A DNA stretch of 64,000 bases, from NCBI GenBank assembly GCA_965214565.1, contig OZ243951.1:1488001-1552000 (forward strand), written 5' to 3'. The notes under the pieces were generated by a model, which searched no databases, was not told where the DNA came from, and saw nothing but the letters and a program-made list of their open reading frames with translations. Source of the DNA: VXYK01 sp965214565 (GTDB lineage: Bacteria > Actinomycetota > Acidimicrobiia > Acidimicrobiales > Aldehydirespiratoraceae). This document shows positions 1 through 8,072 of the stretch, in pieces; positions within the stretch are counted from its first letter, which is position 1; each line of letters opens with the position of its first letter. The position numbers and the translations under genes were made by a program.

Positions 1-565
1 AGGAATCCGCAACAAGGTCTCTCCCGACATGGCGATGGGCTTTTTCCACCATTGGCTGCCGATCCAGTTCGACGACCACATGGTCAAGATCACGATCGAC
101 AACGACCACGCCGGGCGTCGTCTCCTCGAAGAGGCCGTGCGGCTCTACAACCTGGGCGACCCACGCGAGCCTGAACACCTGGGCCGCCCCGAGATCGACA
201 TCGACTACCACCCCGGCACACGGGAAGTCGCCAGCGCAGAAGTGTGGTTCAGTGGCCCGGGAGCGTCAGATCTGCGGATCAGGACCACCCCTTTGAAGAC
301 GGTCTACCTCAAGGCGGGATCGGGCTACATGTACGACGGCTACTGGGGTCACGGCGTGTGGCAGGGCGACGACGAGAAGGTCGAGGGCGTGATCACTCCG
401 ATCGGGGAGCCGACCGAGCGTTTGGACATCTCCTTCCTCAACGAGACTTTGAGCCGTCACGAGACCAACGAGGGGCGTGTCGGCTATGGAATGCACGAGA
501 ATCTGATCTCCGGGTTGTATCTCCCGGACGGATTCGACAGCCCCGCAGCGACGGCGCCCCGGTAG
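1..565 (+). CDS. DUF7064/7065-like protein, C-terminal part (gene runs off the window start)
   Basis: The reading frame is open from base 2, before the first ATG at 29, so the gene begins outside the window and at least 187 residues of its C-terminal part are seen. Short patterns (FHHWLPIQFDD, then a beta-rich stretch with WGHGVWQG) resemble the tocopherol-cyclase-like or lipocalin-like proteins of unknown role common in actinobacteria, often near lipid or steroid genes. No catalytic residues can be named. It stops 72 bases before nuoA and is not obviously part of that operon. The family name is given from memory of the pattern; treat the product as a conserved hypothetical. Confidence 0.55.
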   Translation, partial: GIRNKVSPDMAMGFFHHWLPIQFDDHMVKITIDNDHAGRRLLEEAVRLYNLGDPREPEHLGRPEIDIDYHPGTREVASAEVWFSGPGASDLRIRTTPLKTVYLKAGSGYMYDGYWGHGVWQGDDEKVEGVITPIGEPTERLDISFLNETLSRHETNEGRVGYGMHENLISGLYLPDGFDSPAATAPR

Positions 566-623
566 GGCCCGCAATAGCAACGTCAGAGGCCCTCCGGGTG
601 GTCTGTTGGTTCACCACGTTCGC

Positions 624-640
624 TAGGCTTACCGCTCGTG
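624..640 (+). promoter_or_regulatory. Probable leaderless -10 element for nuoA
   Basis: TAGGCT at 624-629 lies 8 nt before the GTG at 638. No Shine-Dalgarno sequence is visible, and a TANNNT -10 at this distance puts the transcript start at or next to the GTG. No good -35 element is seen. This supports the GTG start and transcription of the nuo operon from here. Confidence 0.45.
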
Positions 641-1003
641 TCGGATTTTCTCCGTAGTTACCTCACCGTTGGAATCTTCGGTCTTGCAGGGGTCGCCCTC
701 GTGGCTGTCTTTTTGGGCCTGGGCCGGATCTTGCGGCCCTCGAATCCGACCGTTCAAAAGCTCACCTCGTATGAGTCTGGGGTTGACCCGACTGGCGATA
801 TGTGGTCGCAGGCCAACATCCGCTACTACGTGTTCGCGCTGCTGTTCGTGATGTTCGATGTGGAGGCAGTGTTCATCTTCCCCTGGGCCATGCGTCTCGA
901 GACCTACGGGATGTTCGGGCTGATCGAGATGGCGATCTTCATCTACATCCTGTTGTTGGGCCTTCTCTATGCCTGGCGGAAGGGGATGCTGCGATGGGTC
1001 TAG
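638..1003 (+). CDS. nuoA: NADH-quinone oxidoreductase subunit A
   Basis: Small membrane subunit of respiratory complex I (121 aa, usual family length) that helps connect the peripheral arm to the membrane arm near the quinone site. Three hydrophobic helices are visible, with the family signature YESGVDPTGD and the acidic FDVEAVF motif in the second helix. The start is GTG at 638, preceded by a leaderless-type -10 element. Its stop overlaps the start of nuoB by 10 bases, indicating translational coupling. First gene of the eleven-gene nuo operon. Confidence 0.95.
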   Translation: MSDFLRSYLTVGIFGLAGVALVAVFLGLGRILRPSNPTVQKLTSYESGVDPTGDMWSQANIRYYVFALLFVMFDVEAVFIFPWAMRLETYGMFGLIEMAIFIYILLLGLLYAWRKGMLRWV

Positions 1004-1494
1004 TCGAGTCGGGGAAGATCCCCAAGCCGATGACTTCGCTGCTCAATATGAGCCGCAAGTACAGTCTGTGGGCCTACCAGTGGGGCCTTGCCTGCTGTGC
1101 CATCGAGATGGGGGCCGCCTTCGGTTCGCCCCGATACGACGTGATGCGGCTCGGCGTGATCCCCCTGCCGGCGAGCCCCCGCCAGTCCGACCTTCTGATC
1201 GTGTCGGGGACGGTGACCGACAAGATGGCACCGTCGGTGCTGCGCCTCTACGAGCAGATCCCCGAACCCAAGTACGTCATCTCGATGGGTTCGTGCGCCA
1301 ACTGCGGCGGCCCCTACTGGGACTCCTACTCGGTTACCAAAGGGGTGGACCAGATCATCCCGGTGGACGTCTACGTGCCGGGCTGCCCGCCCCGCCCTGA
1401 GGCACTGCTTGAGGGGATCGTCCTGCTCCAGGAGCGGATCCAGAACGAAGACATGACACAGCGCTGGAAGGGTGATCCCATTGTCGTCCAGTGA
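994..1494 (+). CDS. nuoB: NADH-quinone oxidoreductase subunit B
   Basis: Peripheral-arm subunit (166 aa) that carries iron-sulfur cluster N2, the last electron donor to quinone. The four ligand cysteines are visible: C34 and C35 (LACCAIEM), C101 (GSCANCGG) and C131 (VPGCPPRP). An upstream in-frame extension exists, but ATG 994 gives the family length and lies in the usual overlap with nuoA. The next gene starts inside this one at 1472, so the operon is translationally coupled. Confidence 0.96.
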   Translation: MGLVESGKIPKPMTSLLNMSRKYSLWAYQWGLACCAIEMGAAFGSPRYDVMRLGVIPLPASPRQSDLLIVSGTVTDKMAPSVLRLYEQIPEPKYVISMGSCANCGGPYWDSYSVTKGVDQIIPVDVYVPGCPPRPEALLEGIVLLQERIQNEDMTQRWKGDPIVVQ

Positions 1495-2239
1495 CACCGT
1501 GTCTTCCAGCGACGCCGCCGGTGCCGCTGGCGCCGCTACCGAGGAGTCCGGCGAAGCTGCAGAGGCGGTGACCGACGAGGTCCGCGAAGCAGTCTTGGCC
1601 GAACTTGAAGCCGAATTGGGTGAAGCGGTCGTGGGTTCTCACCTCGCTGCGGGTGTCGACCTCACGGTTCGCGTCACCTCCGATGCCTGGGCTGCGACAG
1701 CGGAGTTTCTCTCAGAGGAGATGGGTTTCGCCTACTTCGGGTTCCTGAGCGCGATCGACTGGCTGCCCTCGCCGTTCGGTCGTGACATGGACAGCCAGGT
1801 CGATCTGACGCTCGAGCCCTCTGATCCTGACGCCCCCGAACCGATGGAGCAGGGTCTCACCGGCGGTGAGACCCGCTTTCAGGTTCTCGCGAGGGTCAAC
1901 GACATCGTCAACCATCGGGCTGTCACCTTGAAGGCCGACGTTGACGAGGCCTCCATGTCGGTGCCGAGCTGGGTGCCCGTGTACGCGGGCGCGAACTGGC
2001 ATGAACGTGAGACCTGGGAGATGTTCGGCATCAACTTCGTGGGCCATCCCGGTCTGCGCCACATCTACCTTCCCGGCGCATTCGAGGGGAACCCGCTGCG
2101 CAAGGACTACCCGCTGCTGGCGCGCAGGGTGAAGCCCTGGCCCGGCATCGTCGATGTAGAACTCATGCCGACCGAGGAGACCGACGAAGCCGACGGGCAA
2201 CAGGACACCGAAGCCGCAGCAGAGACGAGCGCCCCATGA
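1472..2239 (+). CDS. nuoC: NADH-quinone oxidoreductase subunit C
   Basis: Peripheral-arm subunit (255 aa) that with NuoD frames the quinone cavity. The C-terminal half has the family signature HERETWEMFGI followed by an HPGLRHIYLP-like stretch. The first 45 or so residues are Ala/Glu-rich and low in complexity, as is the acidic C-terminal tail. The start is GTG 1472, inside the end of nuoB; a TTG at 1481 is the alternative. The stop overlaps the nuoD start as ATGA. It is a separate gene, not fused to nuoD as in some bacteria. Confidence 0.93.
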   Translation: MIPLSSSDTVSSSDAAGAAGAATEESGEAAEAVTDEVREAVLAELEAELGEAVVGSHLAAGVDLTVRVTSDAWAATAEFLSEEMGFAYFGFLSAIDWLPSPFGRDMDSQVDLTLEPSDPDAPEPMEQGLTGGETRFQVLARVNDIVNHRAVTLKADVDEASMSVPSWVPVYAGANWHERETWEMFGINFVGHPGLRHIYLPGAFEGNPLRKDYPLLARRVKPWPGIVDVELMPTEETDEADGQQDTEAAAETSAP

Positions 2240-3417
2240 CCGCAGTCTCGAACCGTCAGCAACTCAACTACATCGCTGCGCAGGCGGCGGACGCCCGGGT
2301 CAACCTCGAGATCGAGACCGAGGGCATGACCCTCAACATCGGCCCACAGCATCCGGCGACCCACGGCACGCTGCGCATCGTCGCCAAGCTCGACGGGGAG
2401 CAGGTCATCGCCGCGGACCCGGTCATGGGCTACATGCACCGCGGCTATGAGAAGCTCAGCGAGGTCCGCACCTATCCGCAGGTCACGACGCTGATCAACC
2501 GCATCGACTGGTTGGGGAGTTTCGCCAACGAGGTGCCTTTCATCCTGGCGGCCGAGCAGTTGATGGAGGTTGAAGCTCCGCCCCGCGCCCAATGGATCCG
2601 CACGGTCCTGTTCGAGATGAGCCGGATCGCCAACATCGTTCTGTTCCTCGGCGACATGGCCGTGCAGGTGGGCGCGGTCACGCCGGTCTTCTTCGCCTTC
2701 CGTGACCGCGAGCACATCCTCAACCAGATCGAAGCGGCGACCGGCGGGCGTTTCCACCCCAACTTCGACCGGATCGGCGGCCTCAAAGACGACCTTCCGA
2801 AGGGCTGGATCGTTGAGACCAAGCAGGTCATGAAGAAGATGCGCTCGTTCTGTGACGAGATCGAAGAGCTGGTCATGGGCAACGAGATCTTCCAGGCCCG
2901 CACCCGTGGGATAGGGGTGGTCCCCGCAGAGGTCGGCCTGTCGTACGGGCTCTCGGGCGCCAACATCCGTGGATCCGGCGTTGACTGGGACGTGCGACGC
3001 GACGGCACGACCGGCGCGGGCGGGTTGGTGCACAACGAACTCGACTGGCGGGTCTGGACCCATCCAGACGGCGACTCGTTCAGCCGATTCTGGGTCCGCC
3101 TCCAGGAGGTGCGGGAGTCCACCAAGATGGTCGACCAACTCCTCGATGGCATCCCGAGCGGTTCGATCATGGCCAAAGTCCCCCGCATTATCAAGGTCCC
3201 CGCGGGCGAGGCGTACGTGGAGACGGAGAACCCCCTCGGGGTGATGGGCTACTACGTGGTCTCCAAGGGTGGCCTGGTCCCGTTCCGGGTGAAGATCCGC
3301 TCGGCGTCGTTCAACAACATGTCGATTGCCCCGTGGCTGCTGACCGGTGTCTATGTCCCCGACATCATCACCATCTTGGGCAGCCTCTATTTCATTCTCG
3401 GAGACATCGACCGGTGA
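2236..3417 (+). CDS. nuoD: NADH-quinone oxidoreductase subunit D
   Basis: Large peripheral-arm subunit (393 aa) that forms most of the quinone-reduction site with NuoB and is related to the large subunit of NiFe hydrogenases. Visible family motifs are the N-terminal GPQHPATHG and YMHRGYEKL, and a C-terminal DIITILGSLYFILGDIDR. The hydrogenase cysteine pairs are absent, as expected for NuoD. ATGA overlap with nuoC upstream and GTGA overlap with nuoH downstream. In a standard operon nuoE, nuoF and nuoG would follow here, but the next gene is nuoH. Confidence 0.96.
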   Translation: MTAVSNRQQLNYIAAQAADARVNLEIETEGMTLNIGPQHPATHGTLRIVAKLDGEQVIAADPVMGYMHRGYEKLSEVRTYPQVTTLINRIDWLGSFANEVPFILAAEQLMEVEAPPRAQWIRTVLFEMSRIANIVLFLGDMAVQVGAVTPVFFAFRDREHILNQIEAATGGRFHPNFDRIGGLKDDLPKGWIVETKQVMKKMRSFCDEIEELVMGNEIFQARTRGIGVVPAEVGLSYGLSGANIRGSGVDWDVRRDGTTGAGGLVHNELDWRVWTHPDGDSFSRFWVRLQEVRESTKMVDQLLDGIPSGSIMAKVPRIIKVPAGEAYVETENPLGVMGYYVVSKGGLVPFRVKIRSASFNNMSIAPWLLTGVYVPDIITILGSLYFILGDIDR

Positions 3418-4448
3418 GCAGCACCCTTTTCGCTGAGCTGGCCTACTGGCAGCAGACCGGCATCCGGGTCGGCGCCGGGTTGGCTGCGGTCCTGCTGGTG
3501 GCGGGCACGCTCGTCTACATGCACCTGTTCAAGGCCGTGTCGTTCATGCAGAGTCGGCTGGGCCCGATGGAAGCGGGGCCGTACGGTTCGCTGCAGTTGC
3601 TGGCCGAGGTCGGCAAGCACCTTCAGAAGGAGGACATCTTCCCGCGCAAGGCCGACCGGTTCGTGTTCGGCGCGGCACCGTTCGTGGTGCTCGCCTCCAC
3701 GTTCCTGCTGGTCGTGGTGGTGCCTGCCGGCCCCGACCTCTGGTTCGTTGACAGCGAACTCGGCATCTACCTGGGCATGGCAGTGTCGTCGGTGTCGGTG
3801 CTCGGCATTCTGATGGCCGGTTGGGGGTCGTCCAACAAGTACTCGCTGCTCGGCGGGCTGCGTGCGACCGGCCAGCTCATCGCCTATGAACTTCCGTTGA
3901 TCCTGGCGGTGATCGGTGTGGTGATCCAGGCGGGCACCATGAACATGGCCGACATCGTCTACGCCCAGGCGAACGGTGAGATCTTCGGTCTGGGCATCGT
4001 CGGCAATCCCTACATACTCACTCAGGGTGTGGCGTTCATCATCTTCTTGATCGCCATGCAAGCGGAGCTCGCCCAAGCGCCGTTCGACATGCCGGTGGCC
4101 GAGTCCGAGTTGGTGACGGGCTACATGACCGAGTACTCGGGCATGCGGTTCCTGTTGTTCTTCATCGGCGAGTTCGCCACTGCCGGGGTGTTTGCAGCGC
4201 TGGCCTCGGTGCTGTTCCTGGGCGGCTGGTACGTCCCGGGCATCGATCCCGACGCCAACATCATGAACGTCCTGGGGCCGTTGGTGATGCTGGTGAAGAT
4301 CGTCGGCCTCACCTTCGTGGTCTTCTGGACCCGTTTCACGATGCCCCGCTTCCGCGAGGACCAGCTTCAGCGTCTCGCTTGGAAGTTCCTCATTCCCATC
4401 GCCCTTGCCAACATTGTGGTGACGGGCATCCTCAAGGTCACCTTCTAG
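3414..4448 (+). CDS. nuoH: NADH-quinone oxidoreductase subunit H
   Basis: Membrane subunit (344 aa, about eight helices) at the junction of the two arms; it forms the quinone entry chamber. Family motifs are QSRLGPMEAGPYG near the N-terminus and a loop with AELAQAPFDMPVAESELV. The frame is open from 3333, but GTG 3414 overlaps the nuoD stop (GTGA) and gives the expected length and N-terminus. It directly follows nuoD, so the NADH-binding module genes are missing from this position. Confidence 0.95.
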   Translation: MSSTLFAELAYWQQTGIRVGAGLAAVLLVAGTLVYMHLFKAVSFMQSRLGPMEAGPYGSLQLLAEVGKHLQKEDIFPRKADRFVFGAAPFVVLASTFLLVVVVPAGPDLWFVDSELGIYLGMAVSSVSVLGILMAGWGSSNKYSLLGGLRATGQLIAYELPLILAVIGVVIQAGTMNMADIVYAQANGEIFGLGIVGNPYILTQGVAFIIFLIAMQAELAQAPFDMPVAESELVTGYMTEYSGMRFLLFFIGEFATAGVFAALASVLFLGGWYVPGIDPDANIMNVLGPLVMLVKIVGLTFVVFWTRFTMPRFREDQLQRLAWKFLIPIALANIVVTGILKVTF

Positions 4449-4462
4449 GTCGGCAGGTACTT

Positions 4463-5002
4463 ATGGCACTCATACCAGGACTCATCAAGGGGCTCGGGGT
4501 CACCGGGTCGACGATGCTGCGCACGATCTTCCCCGGTGGGCTGAAGAAACCGATCCCTTCGCCGGTGAAGGGTGCCGAGACTGTGCAGTACCCCCATGAG
4601 AAGGAGGCACCGCCGACCCGGGCGCGCGGGGTGATCGCGCTGCACGAGGAGAACTGCACGGCCTGCATGCTGTGTGCCCGTGAATGCCCGGACTGGTGCA
4701 TCTATATCGAGGGGCACAAGGAGAAGGCGCCGCCGCGTCGGGCGGGCGGGAAGCCGCGTCAGCAGAACATCCTCGACCGTTTCGACATCGATTACGCGTT
4801 GTGCATGTTCTGCGGGATCTGCGTTGAGGTCTGTCCCTTCGAGGCGCTGTTCTGGAGTCCCGAATACGAGTTCTCAGAACCCCGCATCGCTGACCTGCTG
4901 CACGACATGTCACGTTTGTCGGAGTGGATGGAGACGGTCCCGGACTTTGAGGACTATGAGGCCGGTTCGCAGCAGAAGAAGTTGAAGGTGCCGCCCACAT
5001 GA
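4463..5002 (+). CDS. nuoI: NADH-quinone oxidoreductase subunit I
   Basis: Peripheral-arm ferredoxin-like subunit (179 aa) holding clusters N6a and N6b, which pass electrons to N2 in NuoB. Two 4Fe-4S motifs are clear: C65-C68-C71-C75 and C114-C117-C120-C124. The start at ATG 4463 is chosen over the longer open frame because it follows the nuoH stop by 14 bases and gives the family length. The stop overlaps nuoJ as ATGA. In a complex without NuoEFG this subunit is a plausible electron entry point, as in ferredoxin- or F420H2-linked relatives. Confidence 0.95.
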   Translation: MALIPGLIKGLGVTGSTMLRTIFPGGLKKPIPSPVKGAETVQYPHEKEAPPTRARGVIALHEENCTACMLCARECPDWCIYIEGHKEKAPPRRAGGKPRQQNILDRFDIDYALCMFCGICVEVCPFEALFWSPEYEFSEPRIADLLHDMSRLSEWMETVPDFEDYEAGSQQKKLKVPPT

Positions 5003-5529
5003 GCCTGCTTGCCGCGCTGTCCTCCGATGGAGACCTCTATGTCGCGCAGAATGTCTTCTTCGCGATCATTGCTGTGACGATGATCTTCTCCGCGGTGCGT
5101 GTCGTGACCACCAGCAACATTGTGCATGCGGCGTTGTGGCTGGTGGTGGTCCTGGCCGGGGTGGCCGCCCAGTTCATCCTGCTCGGTTCGGAGTTCGTCG
5201 CTGTGACCCAGGTGTTGGTCTACATCGGCGCTGTGGTTGTGCTGTTCCTGTTCGGGGTGATGTTGACGCGCGCCTCGCTGGGCGACGACGAGTCTGTGGG
5301 CGAGGAGAAGCGGGCCATGGCCGCGGTGGTGGGGGTGCTGCTCTTCTCGGTGATGGCCACCGCCCTGGTACACAGTTTCGAGGACGGTCGCCTGGTCATC
5401 GATGATCCCCGGTCGGTGGGCACCGTTTCCGACGCCATCTTCGAGCAGTACATCGTGGCGTTCGAGGCGGTGTCGGTTCTGTTGTTGGCAGCGCTGATCG
5501 GCGCCATCGTCGTGGCGCGCAAGGACTGA
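4999..5529 (+). CDS. nuoJ: NADH-quinone oxidoreductase subunit J
   Basis: Membrane subunit (176 aa, five predicted helices) next to NuoK and NuoA, involved in coupling quinone reduction to proton movement. The helix containing VLVYIGAVVVLFLFGVML matches the conserved third helix with its pi-bulge region. ATG 4999 overlaps the nuoI stop. A short soluble loop (about residues 95-105) precedes the last helices. Confidence 0.94.
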   Translation: MSLLAALSSDGDLYVAQNVFFAIIAVTMIFSAVRVVTTSNIVHAALWLVVVLAGVAAQFILLGSEFVAVTQVLVYIGAVVVLFLFGVMLTRASLGDDESVGEEKRAMAAVVGVLLFSVMATALVHSFEDGRLVIDDPRSVGTVSDAIFEQYIVAFEAVSVLLLAALIGAIVVARKD

Positions 5530-5541
5530 GGGGAGCAACCC

Positions 5542-5841
5542 ATGTTGTTGAATCAGTTCCTGCTGCTGTCCGCAGTGTTGTTCTGCATAGGCGTCTACGG
5601 CGTTCTGGCCCGCAAGAACGGCGTGCTGGTGCTGATGTCGATCGAGCTGATTTTGAACGCCGTCAACATCAACCTTGTCGCCTTCGGTGCGCTCACCGCC
5701 GATGTGGGCGGCGAGGTGTTCGCCCTGTTCACCATTGCGGTGGCCGCCGCTGAGGTTGGCATCGGCTTGGCCATCGTCCTGCTCATCTACCGCAATCGTC
5801 GCAGCATCGACCTCTCCGAGATCGATCTGATGAAGGGCTGA
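5542..5841 (+). CDS. nuoK: NADH-quinone oxidoreductase subunit K
   Basis: Small membrane subunit (99 aa, three helices) related to MrpC of antiporters. The conserved membrane glutamates for proton transfer are visible in SIELILNAVN and in AAAEVGIGLAI. The start ATG 5542 follows the nuoJ stop by 12 bases with a GGGGAG-like ribosome site. Length and sequence are typical. Confidence 0.95.
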   Translation: MLLNQFLLLSAVLFCIGVYGVLARKNGVLVLMSIELILNAVNINLVAFGALTADVGGEVFALFTIAVAAAEVGIGLAIVLLIYRNRRSIDLSEIDLMKG

Positions 5842-5844
5842 CCT

Positions 5845-8055
5845 GTGTCCTTTCTTGTCGCCCTCGCTGAATCCGACTCGGTGCCGACCACCTCGACCGT
5901 GACCCATGCGGCGAACTGGTTCTTGGAGTATGCGTGGCTGGTCCCGCTGCTGCCTGCGCTGTCGTTCGTGGGGATCCTCTTCTTCGGGAAGCGCATGCGC
6001 TACAAGGGCGCGGAGTTGGGGATCGCCGCGGTGTCACTGTCGTTGCTGTTGGCCTTGTGCGCCGGTTTCGCCTGGTTGCAGCATCACGACGATGGCGGTT
6101 ATGTGGCGGTTCAGAACTCCACGCAGTGGTTGCAGTCGGGGGGTGTCGAGTTCGGCGCGGGGATCCTGGTCGACGGCCTGTCGGTGATGATGCTGCTGGT
6201 GGTGACCATCGTGTCGCTGCTCGTGCATGTCTACAGCACGGACTATGTGGGCGACGACAGGCGCTACACCCACTTCTTCGCCTTCCTGTCGCTGTTCACC
6301 GCGGCGATGCTGTTCTTCGTTCTGAGCGACAACATCCTGCAGATGATCGTCGGCTGGGAGCTCGTCGGTGTCTGCTCGTTCGTGTTGATCGGCCATTGGT
6401 GGGAGGAGAAACCGAATTCCGACGCCGCACTGAAGGCGTTCCTCACCAACCGGGTGGGCGACGTCGGTCTGTTGATCGGCACGATCACCCTCTTCTTCGC
6501 TGCCGGTGGCGGCCACACCTTCGACACGATCAAGATCAACGACGCGATCATCCGAGGTGATGTCGGCCACACCGCGCTCGTGGTCGCCTCGGTCTGCCTG
6601 ATGGCTGCGGTCATGTCGAAGTCGGGTCAGTTCATCCTCCACACCTGGCTGCCCGACGCGATGGCTGGTCCGACCCCGGTCTCGGCGCTGATCCACGCCG
6701 CCACGATGGTTGTTGCCGGCGTCTTCATGATTGCCCGGCTCTACCCCGTGTTCTTCGAGGGAATGCAGATCGGCGGGTCGAGCATCAACCTGATGGCCAC
6801 CATCGGCGCAATCACCCTGGTCTTCGGCGGCCTGCTCGCATTCGTGCAGGACGACATCAAGAAGGTGCTCGCCTATTCGACGGTCTCACAGCTCGGCTAC
6901 ATGGTGATGGCGCTCGGTGTTGGTGCCTGGACCGCGGCGGTGTTCCACCTGTTCACCCACGCCTTCTTCAAGGCCAACCTCTTCTTGGGTTCGGGGTCGG
7001 TGGCCCATGCGGTGCATTCGTTCGACATGAAGCGCGACATGGGCGGGATGCGCAAGTTCATGCCCAAGACCTATGTCACGTTCATCATCGGTTCGTTGGC
7101 GCTGGCCGGGTTGTTCCCGTTGGCGGGGTTCTGGTCGAAGGACGAGATACTGGTGGGTACCGGCGGCTGGGGGCTGTTCGGCGGCACCGGCGGCAACGGC
7201 GCGTACACGTTCCACCTGTTGATGGGCATGTTCGGAGCGGCTTTGACCGCGGCCTACATGACCCGCTGCGTGTATCTGACGTTCCACGGCGAGTACCGCG
7301 GCGGCCACCACGACGCACACGATGAACACGGGGCGCACGGCCATGCAGGCCATGGCGACCCGCACGAGTCTGGTCCGCGGATCTTGGTGCCTCTCTACAT
7401 CCTGTCGGGGCTGGCCGTCGTGGCCGGTTTCGCCAACCTCCCGGGCGGGTTCCAGTTGGTGCCTGACTCGTGGACCGAACGATTCGGCCACTATGTGGAA
7501 CCGTACGGATCGTCGTACTTCCCGGGGATCAAACACGCGACCCCGAGCTGGTCGCTGGCGGTGGTGGCCAGTGTCGTGGCGCTGGTGGGTGCAGCTTTGG
7601 CGGTCTACTACTTCGCGAAGGTCGACCGGCTGTCCAAAGAGACGGGTCGGTCGCTCACCGAACTCCCCGATGGCCCGACGAAGTCCAACCGTCTCGCAGG
7701 CGCCGGCCACAGGGTGCTCGTCAACAAGTACTACCTCGACCACCTCTATGAGGGGGTCATCGTCGCCTTCACCAAGGGTCCTCTGGCACGAGCCGCGTAC
7801 TGGGTCAACCAGAACGTGATCGACCGCACGGTCGACAAGGCTGGGGAGACTTCGGTGCTCGTCGGCCGCGGACTCTACGACGTGGTCGACCAGAAGGTCA
7901 TCGACGGGTTCGTCGACGGTTCGGGCCGGGTATCGGACGCCACCGGTGAGGAACTCCGTCACATCAACTCCGGCAAGGTCCAGAACTATGCCGCAATCCT
8001 CTTCGCAATGGCGGCTGTGCTCGCCGGAACCTTCCTACTCATCTTCGCTCTCTAA
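5845..8055 (+). CDS. nuoL: NADH-quinone oxidoreductase subunit L
   Basis: Largest antiporter-like membrane subunit (736 aa), the distal proton pump of complex I with the long lateral helix at its C-terminus. Core motifs include LVGVCSFVLIG, a lysine helix (MSKSGQFILHTWLPDAMAG) and HAATMVVAGVFM. It is longer than the E. coli protein because of a histidine-rich loop at about residues 487-512 and an extended C-terminal region. GTG 5845 starts 3 bases after the nuoK stop. Confidence 0.95.
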   Translation: MSFLVALAESDSVPTTSTVTHAANWFLEYAWLVPLLPALSFVGILFFGKRMRYKGAELGIAAVSLSLLLALCAGFAWLQHHDDGGYVAVQNSTQWLQSGGVEFGAGILVDGLSVMMLLVVTIVSLLVHVYSTDYVGDDRRYTHFFAFLSLFTAAMLFFVLSDNILQMIVGWELVGVCSFVLIGHWWEEKPNSDAALKAFLTNRVGDVGLLIGTITLFFAAGGGHTFDTIKINDAIIRGDVGHTALVVASVCLMAAVMSKSGQFILHTWLPDAMAGPTPVSALIHAATMVVAGVFMIARLYPVFFEGMQIGGSSINLMATIGAITLVFGGLLAFVQDDIKKVLAYSTVSQLGYMVMALGVGAWTAAVFHLFTHAFFKANLFLGSGSVAHAVHSFDMKRDMGGMRKFMPKTYVTFIIGSLALAGLFPLAGFWSKDEILVGTGGWGLFGGTGGNGAYTFHLLMGMFGAALTAAYMTRCVYLTFHGEYRGGHHDAHDEHGAHGHAGHGDPHESGPRILVPLYILSGLAVVAGFANLPGGFQLVPDSWTERFGHYVEPYGSSYFPGIKHATPSWSLAVVASVVALVGAALAVYYFAKVDRLSKETGRSLTELPDGPTKSNRLAGAGHRVLVNKYYLDHLYEGVIVAFTKGPLARAAYWVNQNVIDRTVDKAGETSVLVGRGLYDVVDQKVIDGFVDGSGRVSDATGEELRHINSGKVQNYAAILFAMAAVLAGTFLLIFAL

Positions 8056-8072
8056 CCCAGGAATCTCCCAAC

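Noticed and set aside
2107..3138. Minus-strand open frame of 343 codons inside nuoC and nuoD
   Set aside because: Antisense shadow of nuoD, with no ribosome site and His/Asp/Arg-rich composition.
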